A stretch of DNA of 64,000 nucleotides from Methylobacterium sp. Leaf108 (GTDB taxonomy: Bacteria; Pseudomonadota; Alphaproteobacteria; Rhizobiales; Beijerinckiaceae), in assembly GCF_001423265.1 (NCBI RefSeq), contig NZ_LMND01000001.1, forward strand, positions 713,842 through 777,841. Reading direction: 5' to 3'. Positions within the stretch are counted from its first letter, which is position 1, and each line of letters opens with the position of its first letter. This document shows, one piece after another, positions 41,797 through 49,818 of this stretch. A program made the position numbers and the translations under genes. The notes under the pieces are model-generated. The model had not been told where the DNA came from and did not search any database. It saw only the letters and a list, made by a program, of their open reading frames with translations.

Positions 41797-42243
41797 CTAC
41801 CGGCGGATCAGCACGACGCCGCCGATGAGCAGCGCCCCGCCGAGGAGGCGGGAGAGGTCCACCGGCCGTTGCGGCACGCCGAGCAGGCCGACGTGGTCGA
41901 CGGCCATGGCGGCGAACATCTGGCCGGCGACCAGTAGCGCCATGAAGGTCGCGGCCCCGAGCACCGGCACGAGCTGGATGCCGAGGCCGACGAAGATCGC
42001 GCCGAACAGCCCCCCGCTCCAGGCCCACCACGGGATGCGCGCCGCCACGCTCGCCGACGGAACCGGATCACGCAGCGCGACGGCCAGGAGCGCCATGCAT
42101 CCGAGCCCGACGAGATAGCTCACGACGCCTGACCACGCCGCCGAGGTCAGGGCGGTGCGCAGGTTGGTGTTCAAGGCCTGCTGCACGACGATGCTGGCAC
42201 CCGCCAGTACCGCGAGCGCCGAGGGGACGAGGATGTGGAGCAT
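41797..42243 (-). CDS. YdcZ/DMT-type small membrane transporter
   Basis: 148 residues, five hydrophobic segments (MLHILVPSALAVLAGASIVV, VSYLVGLGCMALLAVALRD, WWAWSGGLFGAIFVGLGIQL, AATFMALLVAGQMFAAMAVD, LLGGALLIGGVVL). The pattern resembles the DMT/DUF606 (YdcZ) family. ATG at 42243 preferred over an upstream TTG at 42294. The substrate is unknown. Convergent with the amidase gene. Confidence 0.82.
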   Translation of the reverse strand: MLHILVPSALAVLAGASIVVQQALNTNLRTALTSAAWSGVVSYLVGLGCMALLAVALRDPVPSASVAARIPWWAWSGGLFGAIFVGLGIQLVPVLGAATFMALLVAGQMFAAMAVDHVGLLGVPQRPVDLSRLLGGALLIGGVVLIRR

Positions 42244-42450
42244 CGGCCGGTGGACCCCGTTGGGCGACGCCGCGTCGCCGAGAGTCTTTGACAACCACCC
42301 GGCCGCCGGGCCGTCAAATGCCCGCAGCCGCCGAAACCCGAAGAACCGGATCTTAAGCGCGCGGCCTCAGCCTGACTGTACCGGCCTTCTCGCGACCGGG
42401 AAGGCCGCCGCCAGGGCGTGACGCGCTCACGGGACGAGCACAGCCTCACC

Positions 42451-42466
42451 TGTTTCCCGTGAAACA
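42451..42466. promoter_or_regulatory. parS-like centromere site (one mismatch)
   Basis: TGTTTCCCGTGAAACA differs from the bacterial parS consensus TGTTTCACGTGAAACA at a single position. It lies in the 256-base gap between divergent membrane genes, 8.5 kb from the predicted oriC, the range in which parS sites usually fall. ParB binding is inferred, not shown. Confidence 0.55.
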
Positions 42467-42499
42467 CCCGATCCACCGGTAGAGACGCGCTCCGCCCCG

Positions 42500-44044
42500 A
42501 TGGTCAACGACCCACCTTTTTTCGCCCCCCCGACGCGGTTGCGCGTGGCGACCTTCGCGGTGCTGTTCGTCCTGGCGCTCCTGCCGGTCCTGACGACGAC
42601 GATCCCGGCGATGGTCGACTACCCCAACCACCTCGCCCGCATGGTGGTCCTCGTGACCGACGGCACCGCGGCCGCCAACCCGGCCTATGCGGTGACCTGG
42701 GCGTTCTCTCCCAACCTCGCCATGGACCTCGCGGTGCCGCAGCTCGCCCGGTCGATGAGCGTGGAGGCGGCGACCCGGCTGTTCCTGTTGCTGAGCCAGA
42801 TCCTCACCGTCACCGGCGCCTGCGCCATCGAAGGCGCGGTCAAGCGCCGGTTCGAGGCGAGCGGGTTCTTCGCCGTCATGATGCTCACCAGCGTCCCCTT
42901 CGCCTGGGGCTTCGTGAACTTCCAGTTCGGGCTCGGGATCGCCCTGTGGGGCATCGCGGGCTGGCTCGTGCTGCAGGACCGGCCCTGGCCGCTGCGGCTC
43001 GTCCTCCACGCCCTCGTCGTGGCGGTGCTGTTCGGCGCGCATCTGTTCGCGCTCGGGCTCTACGGCGTCACGCTCGGCCTGCACGAAGCCTGGCGGGCGG
43101 CGACCCGGCGCCCGCCCCTGCGCGAGACGGGTCTCCGGTTCGCGGGCCTCGCCGCCCCGGCCGTCGTCCTTCTCGGGCTGATGCTGGCCTTCGGCGGCCA
43201 GGTCGGGTCGCAGGGCACGGTCTGGAACGCCGCCTGGAAGCTGCGCGCCTTCGTCGTCACCCTCAACGGCTACCACATGGGGCTCTCGCTCGCCGGCACC
43301 GCGGTGCTGGCGGTGCTCGGCTATCTCCTCGCCAAGCACCGGGCGGTGCGCGTCCTGCAATCGGGCCTGTGGCTCATGGCCGGGCTGGCGCTGCTGTTCG
43401 TCGCCCTGCCGACGACGCTGTTCGACACCGCCTTCGTCGACCTGCGGGTGGTGGTCGCCGCCGCCCTGATCGTGCCGGGCTTCCTCGCGTTCACGCCGCC
43501 GAGCGAACGCTTCGCCCGGATCGCCACGGGCGCCGTCCTCTGCGTCATCCTGGTCAACCTCGCCACCGCGCTGGTGGTGGCGCAGGGCTACCGCACCGAA
43601 TACGCCACGCTGGTCGCCTCGTTCGGGCAGATCGACCGGGGTGCGCGCGTCCTCGTCGGCCACAGCGGGGAGGGGGCCGACCCACCGCTCTCAAGCTTGA
43701 GCGAATACCCGATCTACAACGCGCCGACCCTGGCGGTGGCCTATGCACAGGCCTTCGTGCCGACGCTGTTCACGGCCGCGGGCAAGCAGCCGATCACGGT
43801 GCGCGAGCCCTATCGGCGCCTCGCCGTGCCCTACGGCGGCCCCGCCCCCATCGCGGTGCTGGCCGCCATCGCCAACGGCGGCCCCGCCCTCGACCAGCCC
43901 GCCTTCGTCCGGAACTGGCCCGCCGATTTCACCTATCTCTACCTCGTCGGCCCGGTGGTCCCGAATCCGCTGCCGCAGCTCCTGACGCGGCTGGCGGCGG
44001 GCTCGCGCTTCACGCTCTACCGGATCGCCAAGCCGGCCCGGTAG
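42500..44044 (+). CDS. hypothetical multi-spanning membrane protein
   Basis: 514 residues, ten or more predicted helices. It starts MVNDPPFFAPPTRLRVATFA, with a periplasmic loop DYPNHLARMVVLVTDGTAAA near residue 40 reminiscent of GT-C glycosyltransferase-like proteins. Repeated hydrophobic stretches such as FAVMMLTSVPFAWGFVNFQF and LAGLALLFVALPTTLFDT-like follow. No catalytic signature was recognised. The stop codon lies inside a 17-bp tandem repeat array that starts at 44032. Confidence 0.78.
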   Translation: MVNDPPFFAPPTRLRVATFAVLFVLALLPVLTTTIPAMVDYPNHLARMVVLVTDGTAAANPAYAVTWAFSPNLAMDLAVPQLARSMSVEAATRLFLLLSQILTVTGACAIEGAVKRRFEASGFFAVMMLTSVPFAWGFVNFQFGLGIALWGIAGWLVLQDRPWPLRLVLHALVVAVLFGAHLFALGLYGVTLGLHEAWRAATRRPPLRETGLRFAGLAAPAVVLLGLMLAFGGQVGSQGTVWNAAWKLRAFVVTLNGYHMGLSLAGTAVLAVLGYLLAKHRAVRVLQSGLWLMAGLALLFVALPTTLFDTAFVDLRVVVAAALIVPGFLAFTPPSERFARIATGAVLCVILVNLATALVVAQGYRTEYATLVASFGQIDRGARVLVGHSGEGADPPLSSLSEYPIYNAPTLAVAYAQAFVPTLFTAAGKQPITVREPYRRLAVPYGGPAPIAVLAAIANGGPALDQPAFVRNWPADFTYLYLVGPVVPNPLPQLLTRLAAGSRFTLYRIAKPAR

Positions 44045-44122
44045 AGTTGCCGGCCCGGTAGAGTTGCCGGCCCGGTAGAGTTGCCGGCCCGGTAGAGTTG
44101 CCGGCCCGGTAGAGTTGCCGGC
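44032..44122. repeat. 17-bp tandem repeat, five copies plus a partial
   Basis: GCCGGCCCGGTAGAGTT is repeated exactly at 44032, 44049, 44066, 44083 and 44100, with GCCGGC at 44117-44122. The first copy contains the stop codon of the membrane protein gene (CGGTAG), and the array ends two bases before the stop of the PLA2-like gene on the other strand. Each unit is rich in GCCGGC, so the array may also form hairpins. Confidence 0.95.
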
Positions 44123-44123
44123 A

Positions 44124-44708
44124 TCAGGGCGTGCGGCACGCCATGGCGGCGGCCGCCTCGATCACGCTGAGGGCACGGCGCCGGACCTCCAGGGAGGCTC
44201 GCGGGCTGTCGGAGACGGCGCTCGCCTCGCGCTTGAGGGCCGCATCGCAGGCGCAGGATCTGTATCCGCTGGTGTCGTAGCAGGTGTCGTGGCGCATGCA
44301 GGCCTCGTCGAGGGCGTCGGTGGGCGGCAATCCCTCGCCGCGCTGACCCGTCCCGCAGTAGTTCCCGTGGAACAATTCCTTGCCGGCCAGGACCCTGCCG
44401 AGGTCGCCGCGCGGCGGGGCCGGCGCCTCGGTGTCGCCTCCCGGGTTGAGGTCGTTGGCGGGGCCGCCCGCCTTGGATGCCGAGCCGCGCAACACCTTCG
44501 GGATGCCGGAGCGTTCGTCGGGCTCGTTCAGGGCCTGGCCGGCGCGGGCGTTCGGGTCGGCGAGATCCGGCAGCGGCGGCGGTGGGCCCGGGCGCGGCTC
44601 GTCCACCTCCGACGTCGCGGGCGTCTCCTCGGCGGCGACCTGTGCCGAAACGGCCTGCGAGCCGGCCACGAGCAACAGCCCGACCAGCGCGAGGAGATAT
44701 GGTCTCAT
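44124..44708 (-). CDS. secreted phospholipase A2-like protein
   Basis: 194 residues. Signal peptide MRPYLLALVGLLLVAGSQAV cut after SA, then a Pro-rich linker, then the PLA2-type centre: YCGTGQRGEGLPPTDALDEA followed by CMRHDTCYD with catalytic H140 and D141, and CACD. The pattern C-x-x-H-D-x-C matches the PLA2 His active-site signature with one missing Cys. Extra cysteines (118, 137, 143, 152, 154) could form disulfides. The calcium loop is not certain, so lipid hydrolysis is a hypothesis. Confidence 0.75.
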   Translation of the reverse strand: MRPYLLALVGLLLVAGSQAVSAQVAAEETPATSEVDEPRPGPPPPLPDLADPNARAGQALNEPDERSGIPKVLRGSASKAGGPANDLNPGGDTEAPAPPRGDLGRVLAGKELFHGNYCGTGQRGEGLPPTDALDEACMRHDTCYDTSGYRSCACDAALKREASAVSDSPRASLEVRRRALSVIEAAAAMACRTP

Positions 44709-44870
44709 CGAGTCCCCCAAGAATGCGGAGCCAGCAACACCGAGCCCGGCGATTCCGTTCCGGACCGGCACGGCCACGCCCCCGGCGCAAGGCGAAAGGC
44801 GCGTGCAACGGTTCCGGCGTCCCTGACGTTCTCGTCAGCCCGGACAGGCCGGGCGTCTTGGGAGCACATC

Positions 44871-45116
44871 ATGCTGGTACGTTTTGGGCTGGGCGTCGTT
44901 CTGGCCGCGATGGCCGGGGGTGCCGCGTTGGCCGCTCCCATGTCGGCCGAGGACAAGGCCGTGCTGCAACAGCAGTGCGCCGGCGACTTCACGCAGTTCT
45001 GCGCCGGTCTGCCGCCCGAGGACGGTCCCGAGACACAGGCCTGCTTCGAAAAGAACATGTCCAAGCTGTCCCCGGGCTGCCAGACCGCCATCCAAGCCTA
45101 CAAGAAGAAGGGCTGA
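44871..45116 (+). CDS. small secreted cysteine-rich protein
   Basis: 81 residues. MLVRFGLGVVLAAMAGGAAL followed by AAPMSAE is a signal peptide. The mature part has four Cys (QCAGDFTQFCAGLPPEDGPE, then CFEKNMSKLSPGCQTAI), close to the cysteine-rich repeat of the GLG1/PF00839 family. Function unknown; proteins of this type occur widely in the periplasm of alphaproteobacteria. Divergent from the PLA2-like gene. Confidence 0.75.
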   Translation: MLVRFGLGVVLAAMAGGAALAAPMSAEDKAVLQQQCAGDFTQFCAGLPPEDGPETQACFEKNMSKLSPGCQTAIQAYKKKG

Positions 45117-45236
45117 GATCGTGCGGCGCAGGACCTCCGCGCGCCGCACATCGACGGTTGGCAGGATCGCGGTCCTGCCGACCACACGTCCCGCGTTCCC
45201 TTGACATCCGGGTGTCCGCATCGCTTCCACGGGCGC

Positions 45237-46391
45237 ATGCACGGGTCCATCTCCAGTCTCGACGCCTTTGCGGGTGCGCAGCTCGCCCGCCTGGAGGAGA
45301 CCGCCCTGCGCCGGCGCCTCGTGCCGACCGCGCGCGGGGCCGCTGCCATGGCCGAGCGCGGGGGCCGCGCCCTGGTCTCGTTCTCCTGCAACGACTACCT
45401 CGGGCTCTCCAACGACCCGCGGGTGATCGCGGCGGCGCAAGCCGCGACCGCCCGCTACGGGGCCGGGGCGGGGGCCTCGCGCCTCGTCACCGGCAGCCAC
45501 CCGCTACTCCCTGCCCTCGAGGAGCGGCTGGCCGCCCACAAGGGCACGCAAGCCGCCCTGGTGTTCGGCAGCGGCTACCTGGCCAACCTCGGCATCGTCA
45601 CCGGGCTCGCCGGGCCGCGCGACCTCGTCCTCGTCGATTCCCTGGCACACTCCTGCCTCTGGGCCGGGGCCCGGCTCTCGGGTGCGCAGGTGGTCCGTTT
45701 CGCTCACAACGACACGGCCGATCTCGCCGCGGCCCTGGAGCGCCATCGCGCCCGGCATCGCCACGCCCTGATCCTCACCGAGCGGGTGTTCAGCATGGAC
45801 GGCGACCGCGGCCCGGTCGCCGACATCCTGTCGGTGGCGGAGCGCCACGACGCCTGGACGGTGGTGGACGATGCCCACGGCCTCGGGGTGATCGGCCCCG
45901 ATGCGCGCGCACCGCTGGAAATGGGTACCCTGTCGAAGGCGCTCGGCTCCTACGGCGGCTATCTGTGCGCGTCCCGCGCCGTCGTCGACCTGCTCACGAG
46001 CCGGGCGGCCAGCTTCGTCTACACCACCGGCCTGCCGCCGGCCTCGGCGGCGGCGGCGCTGGCCGCACTGGCCATCCTCGAGGCCGAGCCCGAGCGGGCC
46101 GCCCGGCCGTTGACCCTCGCCCGCCGCCTCACCGCCGCCCTCGGGTTGCCGGAGGCGCAAAGCCCGATCGTGCCGATCCACGTCGGCGAGGCGGCATCGG
46201 CCCTGGCGCTCTCGGCGGCCCTGGAAGAGCGCGGCTTCCTGGTGGTGGCGATCCGACCGCCCACCGTCCCGGCGGGCACCGCGCGGCTGCGGGTGGCGCT
46301 CTCGGCGGCCCATACCGAGGCGCAGGTCGACGCGCTGGCCGAGGCCATCGCCGCGCTGCGAGCCCGGTCGTGGGCCAGCGTCTCGGTTTGA
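45237..46391 (+). CDS. bioF: 8-amino-7-oxononanoate synthase
   Basis: PLP enzyme condensing pimeloyl-thioester with alanine, the first committed biotin ring step. 384 residues: ARYGAGAGASRLVTGSHPLL (substrate site), DDAHGLGVIG, and the PLP lysine in LSKALGSYGGYLC. Aminotransferase I/II fold with VFSMDGDRGPVADILSVAER. ATG 45237 preferred over an in-frame TTG at 45201. No other bio genes are visible nearby. Confidence 0.93.
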   Translation: MHGSISSLDAFAGAQLARLEETALRRRLVPTARGAAAMAERGGRALVSFSCNDYLGLSNDPRVIAAAQAATARYGAGAGASRLVTGSHPLLPALEERLAAHKGTQAALVFGSGYLANLGIVTGLAGPRDLVLVDSLAHSCLWAGARLSGAQVVRFAHNDTADLAAALERHRARHRHALILTERVFSMDGDRGPVADILSVAERHDAWTVVDDAHGLGVIGPDARAPLEMGTLSKALGSYGGYLCASRAVVDLLTSRAASFVYTTGLPPASAAAALAALAILEAEPERAARPLTLARRLTAALGLPEAQSPIVPIHVGEAASALALSAALEERGFLVVAIRPPTVPAGTARLRVALSAAHTEAQVDALAEAIAALRARSWASVSV

Positions 46392-46459
46392 AATCTGGCG
46401 CCGCTCAAGCGTTGGCTGTCGGCCCTTAGCGGCCACGCAGGAGTGCGAGCCGTTCAAAG

Positions 46460-46487
46460 CATAATTTCATCGGCATAATTTCATCGG
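46460..46487. repeat. 14-bp tandem direct duplication
   Basis: CATAATTTCATCGG occurs twice in a row at 46460-46473 and 46474-46487, overlapping the stop of the TonB-like gene. It lies in a clearly AT-richer stretch. Confidence 0.9.
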
Positions 46488-46837
46488 AATGTAATCGGCA
46501 GTGTTGCTTTCAATGTCGATGTGTTGGGCGGCAGAGGAGGCAACGGCAGCGGTCTCGCGGATCGGACAGCACGAATGACTGCATCGTCCAGATCCGCCGA
46601 ACCACTGCCTTTCACTACCACGATGTCGCTGACGTTACCTGCGCGGTTCACCACGAACTGAACGATCGTCGTCGGTGGGCCGGTTGGTCGCCTGTAAACG
46701 GAAGGCAGCCGGATTTGCTGGGCAATGTCTCGACTTGCTTGCGTCGCCCACTCCCCAATGCCTTCGGACTGCGCTTGTCCAGGCCCCAATAGAAGGGCAG
46801 TTAGACACGAGATAATTAGATAATGACGCCATGGCAT
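46481..46837 (-). CDS. TonB C-terminal domain protein, exported
   Basis: 118 residues. It starts MPWRHYLIISCLTALLLGPG, a signal peptide with GQAQS cleavage. A short linker is followed by the TonB C-terminal domain: TTIVQFVVNRAGNVSDIVVV, KGSGSADLDDAVIRAVRSAR and TSTLKATLPITFR. It has no inner-membrane anchor or Pro-Lys periplasmic rod, so it is not a canonical TonB; perhaps an energy-transducer-like or envelope protein. The local DNA is AT-richer than its neighbours. A GTG at 47023 would extend it by 62 residues but breaks the signal-peptide pattern. Confidence 0.75.
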   Translation of the reverse strand: MPWRHYLIISCLTALLLGPGQAQSEGIGEWATQASRDIAQQIRLPSVYRRPTGPPTTIVQFVVNRAGNVSDIVVVKGSGSADLDDAVIRAVRSARPLPLPPLPPNTSTLKATLPITFR

Positions 46838-47061
46838 AGATGAGCTTACCCACTCATCCTGAGTTTGAGAAGGTCTACTTCCATCCTCAGCGGACGGCGA
46901 GCCAATATCAAACGACGACCCGGTCGGGACGGACCTCGACGCGCGAAAAAGACCGGTGTGCCAGCGCACCTCCTCGGCGTTGCCCGAAGGCGGCGGCCGC
47001 CCGACTTCACGGGGCGCAGACACCCGTCACCGCGCCCTGAGCGACAGCGAGGATCCTCCCC

Positions 47062-47742
47062 ATGGCACAGCGCAACGCCCTCATCGTCGGAGCCTCGCGC
47101 GGGCTCGGCCTCGGCCTCGTCGAGACCTTCCTGGCACGCGGCTGGTCCGTCACCGCCACGCAGCGATCGCCCTCGCCCGGTCTCGCCGCGATCGCGTCCG
47201 ACGCGCTCGACCTCGAGACGGCCGACATCGACGACGACGCGGCGGTGGCCGCGCTGCACGACCGCCTCGGCGGGCGCCGCTTCGACCTGGTGTTCGTGGT
47301 GGCGGGCGTGGCGACCCAGGCGCACGATCCGCTGCACCTGGTGCCGCGCGAGGTCGCGGCCGCCGTCTATCTCACCAATGCCGTCAGCCCGGTCCGCTTC
47401 GCCGAAGCGTTCCGCGACCGGCTGGCGCCGGGCGGGCTTGTCGCCGTCATGAGCTCGGTGCTCGGCAGCGTCGGCCTCAACGACAGCGGCGGCTGGGAAA
47501 ACTACCGCGCCAGCAAGGCGGCCCTGAACACCCTGGCGCGCAGCTTCGAAATCCGCCACCGCGACGAGGGTTTCGGCGTGGCGTTGATCCATCCGGGCTG
47601 GGTTCGCACCGAGATGGGCGGGGCGGACGCCGACATCGACGTGGAGACGAGCGTCAACGGTGTCGCCGACGTGATCGAGGGACGCCTCGGCCAGACCGGC
47701 TGCGTCTACCTCGACTACACGGGCAAGACGCTGGACTGGTGA
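47062..47742 (+). CDS. short-chain dehydrogenase/reductase
   Basis: 226 residues. The NAD(P)-binding GASRGLGLG motif at residues 10-18, and the catalytic Ser-Tyr-Lys set in MSSVLGSVGLNDSGGWENYR followed by ASKAALNTL (YxxxK). It resembles the C-factor/CsgA-like and YbbO-like SDRs; substrate unknown. A run LDLETADIDDDAAVAALH is typical of SDRs with a short loop. Isolated gene; it begins 225 bases after the TonB-like gene start. Confidence 0.9.
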   Translation: MAQRNALIVGASRGLGLGLVETFLARGWSVTATQRSPSPGLAAIASDALDLETADIDDDAAVAALHDRLGGRRFDLVFVVAGVATQAHDPLHLVPREVAAAVYLTNAVSPVRFAEAFRDRLAPGGLVAVMSSVLGSVGLNDSGGWENYRASKAALNTLARSFEIRHRDEGFGVALIHPGWVRTEMGGADADIDVETSVNGVADVIEGRLGQTGCVYLDYTGKTLDW

Positions 47743-47763
47743 GGGCCGACCGGGTTCCCGGTG

Positions 47764-48120
47764 CTACCGCCGCCCGTCGATGGGGGGGCGGCCACGGCGC
47801 TCGACGATCACCGGCGGGCGGGTGCGGCGCTCCACGATGACGGTGCGGGGCGGCCGGTTCGGGGTGCCGGTGCTGAGGATGCGCTCCGGCTGCCGCTCGG
47901 GCCGCGCCTTGGCCGCCTCCAGCACGTGGGGGCGGACCTCGTCGAGGGGCAGGCCGATCAGCCCGGCGGCGATCTCCACCTGCTGCTCGACGTCGTCGGC
48001 GAGGTCGCGGGCGGCGGCCACGGCCTCGGGAATCGTCGGCGGCTCGCGGCGGACGCGGATCGGCGGGAGATCCTGGAAGGATTTCGGAATCTTCTTCACA
48101 GCACGGCTCGCGATCGTCAT
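47764..48120 (-). CDS. hypothetical protein with an Arg/Pro-rich tail
   Basis: 118 residues. Charged N-terminus MTIASRAVKKIPKSFQDLPP, a helix PPTIPEAVAAARDLADDVEQ-like, then GLPLDEVRPHVLEAAKARPE and a tail rich in repeated VIVERRxRPPxx. No family recognised. ATG at 48120 starts the most protein-like frame; it is convergent with the SDR gene. The tail repeat IVERRTRPPVIVERRGRPPI hints at low-complexity nucleic-acid contact, which is speculative. Confidence 0.55.
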   Translation of the reverse strand: MTIASRAVKKIPKSFQDLPPIRVRREPPTIPEAVAAARDLADDVEQQVEIAAGLIGLPLDEVRPHVLEAAKARPERQPERILSTGTPNRPPRTVIVERRTRPPVIVERRGRPPIDGRR

Positions 48121-48381
48121 CCCATGAGGATATACGCCAGACCGTCCGCTTTGTGCATTGCACCAAACGCGGCCCGCCCCGCGCGGCGAGCGAGGCTCGA
48201 GCGGGTTTTTCGCCCCGATGACCGGATTTCGACCACGGCTCCGGGCCCACCGCCATACCAAAGGGCAATCCGGGCCCCGATGATGAGCGATGAGGCAGAA
48301 GTCTGCGTCGTCATGCCGCGAGAGTCGCCGCACGGGCGGTCGACTTGCGATGGGCCGGTCGCCGCCCGATAATCTCGCGCG

Positions 48382-49275
48382 ATGACCGTCGATCGCTTCG
48401 CCACCACCGACCGCCGCCTGTTGCCGGCGCGCCCCGACCTCGCCGACCATCGCCTGCGCGGCCGGATCACCGCGACGCGCTACGTCGAGGGCGAGCCGCG
48501 CCGGGTGCTCGCCGGCTCGGCCCCCCTCTGCCGCGGCCCCGGCCGCGACGCGGGCCTCGATACCGAGGCGCAGCGGGGCGAGCCGGTGACACTCTACGAG
48601 GATTGGGAGGGATTCTCCTTCGTGCAGCTCGGCAGCGACGGCTACGTCGGCTACCTGCCGAGCGCGGCGCTGGGCCCGGTCGACCCCACGCCCACCCACC
48701 GCGTCACGGCGCTGCGCACCTTCGTCTATCCCGCGCCGGACCTGAAGCAGCCGGTGCTGGCCCATCTCGGGCTCGGCGCCACCCTCGCGCTCGGCGAGAG
48801 CGAGGGCGCCTATCGCCGGATCGTTGGGGGCATCGCGGCGGACGGCCGGCTCATCCACGACGCCTTCGTGTTCGCGGCCCATTGCGCCCCCCTCGAGGAG
48901 ACGGCGGCCGACATCGCCGGGAGCGCCGAGCGGCTGATCGGGACGCCCTACCTGTGGGGCGGCCGCACCAGCCTGGGCCTCGACTGCTCAGGCCTGGTGC
49001 AGTTGTGCTGCTCGCTCGCCGGCCTGTCCGTCCCCCGCGACGCCGACCAGCAGGAGGCGGCCCTGGGCGAGGCGCTGCCCCTCGACCCGTCCGGCCTGCG
49101 GCGGGGCGACCTCGTGTTCTGGCGCGGCCACGTCGGGATCATGCTCGACCCGGCCACCCTCATTCACGCCAACGGCCATCACATGGCGGTGGCGGCCGAA
49201 CCCCTCGACACGGCGATGACGCGCATCCGCGAGACGAGCTACGGCGCGGTGACGTCCCTGCGACGGCCGGGCTGA
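48382..49275 (+). CDS. NlpC/P60 family peptidase with N-terminal SH3-like part
   Basis: 297 residues. The C-terminal NlpC/P60 fold carries the Cys-His-His triad in RTSLGLDCSGLVQLCCSLAG, RGHVGIM and HANGHHMAV. Members cleave D-Glu-meso-DAP bonds in peptidoglycan. The N-terminal part has SH3-like strands (GEPVTLYEDWEGFSFVQLGS, GYVGYLPSAAL). There is no signal peptide, so the location is unclear. Lone gene on its strand. Confidence 0.9.
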   Translation: MTVDRFATTDRRLLPARPDLADHRLRGRITATRYVEGEPRRVLAGSAPLCRGPGRDAGLDTEAQRGEPVTLYEDWEGFSFVQLGSDGYVGYLPSAALGPVDPTPTHRVTALRTFVYPAPDLKQPVLAHLGLGATLALGESEGAYRRIVGGIAADGRLIHDAFVFAAHCAPLEETAADIAGSAERLIGTPYLWGGRTSLGLDCSGLVQLCCSLAGLSVPRDADQQEAALGEALPLDPSGLRRGDLVFWRGHVGIMLDPATLIHANGHHMAVAAEPLDTAMTRIRETSYGAVTSLRRPG

Positions 49276-49371
49276 GGGCCGCGATCGCGGGGGGAGCGAT
49301 ACCGCCGTCGTCCGTGCTGCGGCGATGCGCTTTCCCGCGAGGGACGGGCCGTCAGGCAAAAATCCGCCCGC

Positions 49372-49818
49372 TCACCAGAGACCGGGCTTCACGATCACCA
49401 GCACCACCACGACGATCATCAGGAGCGTCGGCACCTCGTTGATGACGCGGTAGAACTTGTGGCCGCGCCGGTTCCGGTCGGCGGCGAAGTCCTTGACCAT
49501 GCGGGCGAGCCAGCCGTGGATGCCGCTCATCGCCAGCACCAGGGCGAGTTTGGCCTGCATCCAGCCCTCGGCCCAATAGCCGCTCTGCCAGACCAGGACG
49601 AGGCCGAAGGCCCAGGTGGCGATCATGGCCGGCGTCATGATCGCCTTGAGGAGCCGGCGCTCCATCACCTTGAACGTCTCGGACTGCCCCGCCGACCCGG
49701 GACCGGGCGGCAGCGAGGCGTGGTAGACGAACAGGCGCGGCAGGTAGAGCAGCGCCGCCATCCAGGCGATCATCGCGACGACGTGGCCGGCCTTGATCCA
49801 GAGGTAGAGGTCGCTCAT
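49372..49818 (-). CDS. hemJ: protoporphyrinogen IX oxidase HemJ
   Basis: 148 residues, four to five helices. MSDLYLWIKAGHVVAMIAWM and AALLYLPRLFVYHA are the HemJ N-terminal signature (conserved His and Arg), then MTPAMIATWAFGLVLVWQSG and GIHGWLARMVKDFA. Its start overlaps the hemE stop by four bases, a typical hemE-hemJ pair. It oxidises protoporphyrinogen IX in the haem pathway, membrane-bound. Confidence 0.95.
   Translation of the reverse strand: MSDLYLWIKAGHVVAMIAWMAALLYLPRLFVYHASLPPGPGSAGQSETFKVMERRLLKAIMTPAMIATWAFGLVLVWQSGYWAEGWMQAKLALVLAMSGIHGWLARMVKDFAADRNRRGHKFYRVINEVPTLLMIVVVVLVIVKPGLW

Noticed and set aside
44351..44376. GTTCCCGTGGAAC as another parS-like palindrome
   Set aside because: Spacing between arms is one base off and it lies within the PLA2-like coding sequence.
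44017..44808. Minus-strand frame reading through the 17-bp repeat as a repeated peptide
   Set aside because: It is in a different frame from the PLA2-like gene and overlaps it; the repeated peptide is a result of the DNA repeat.
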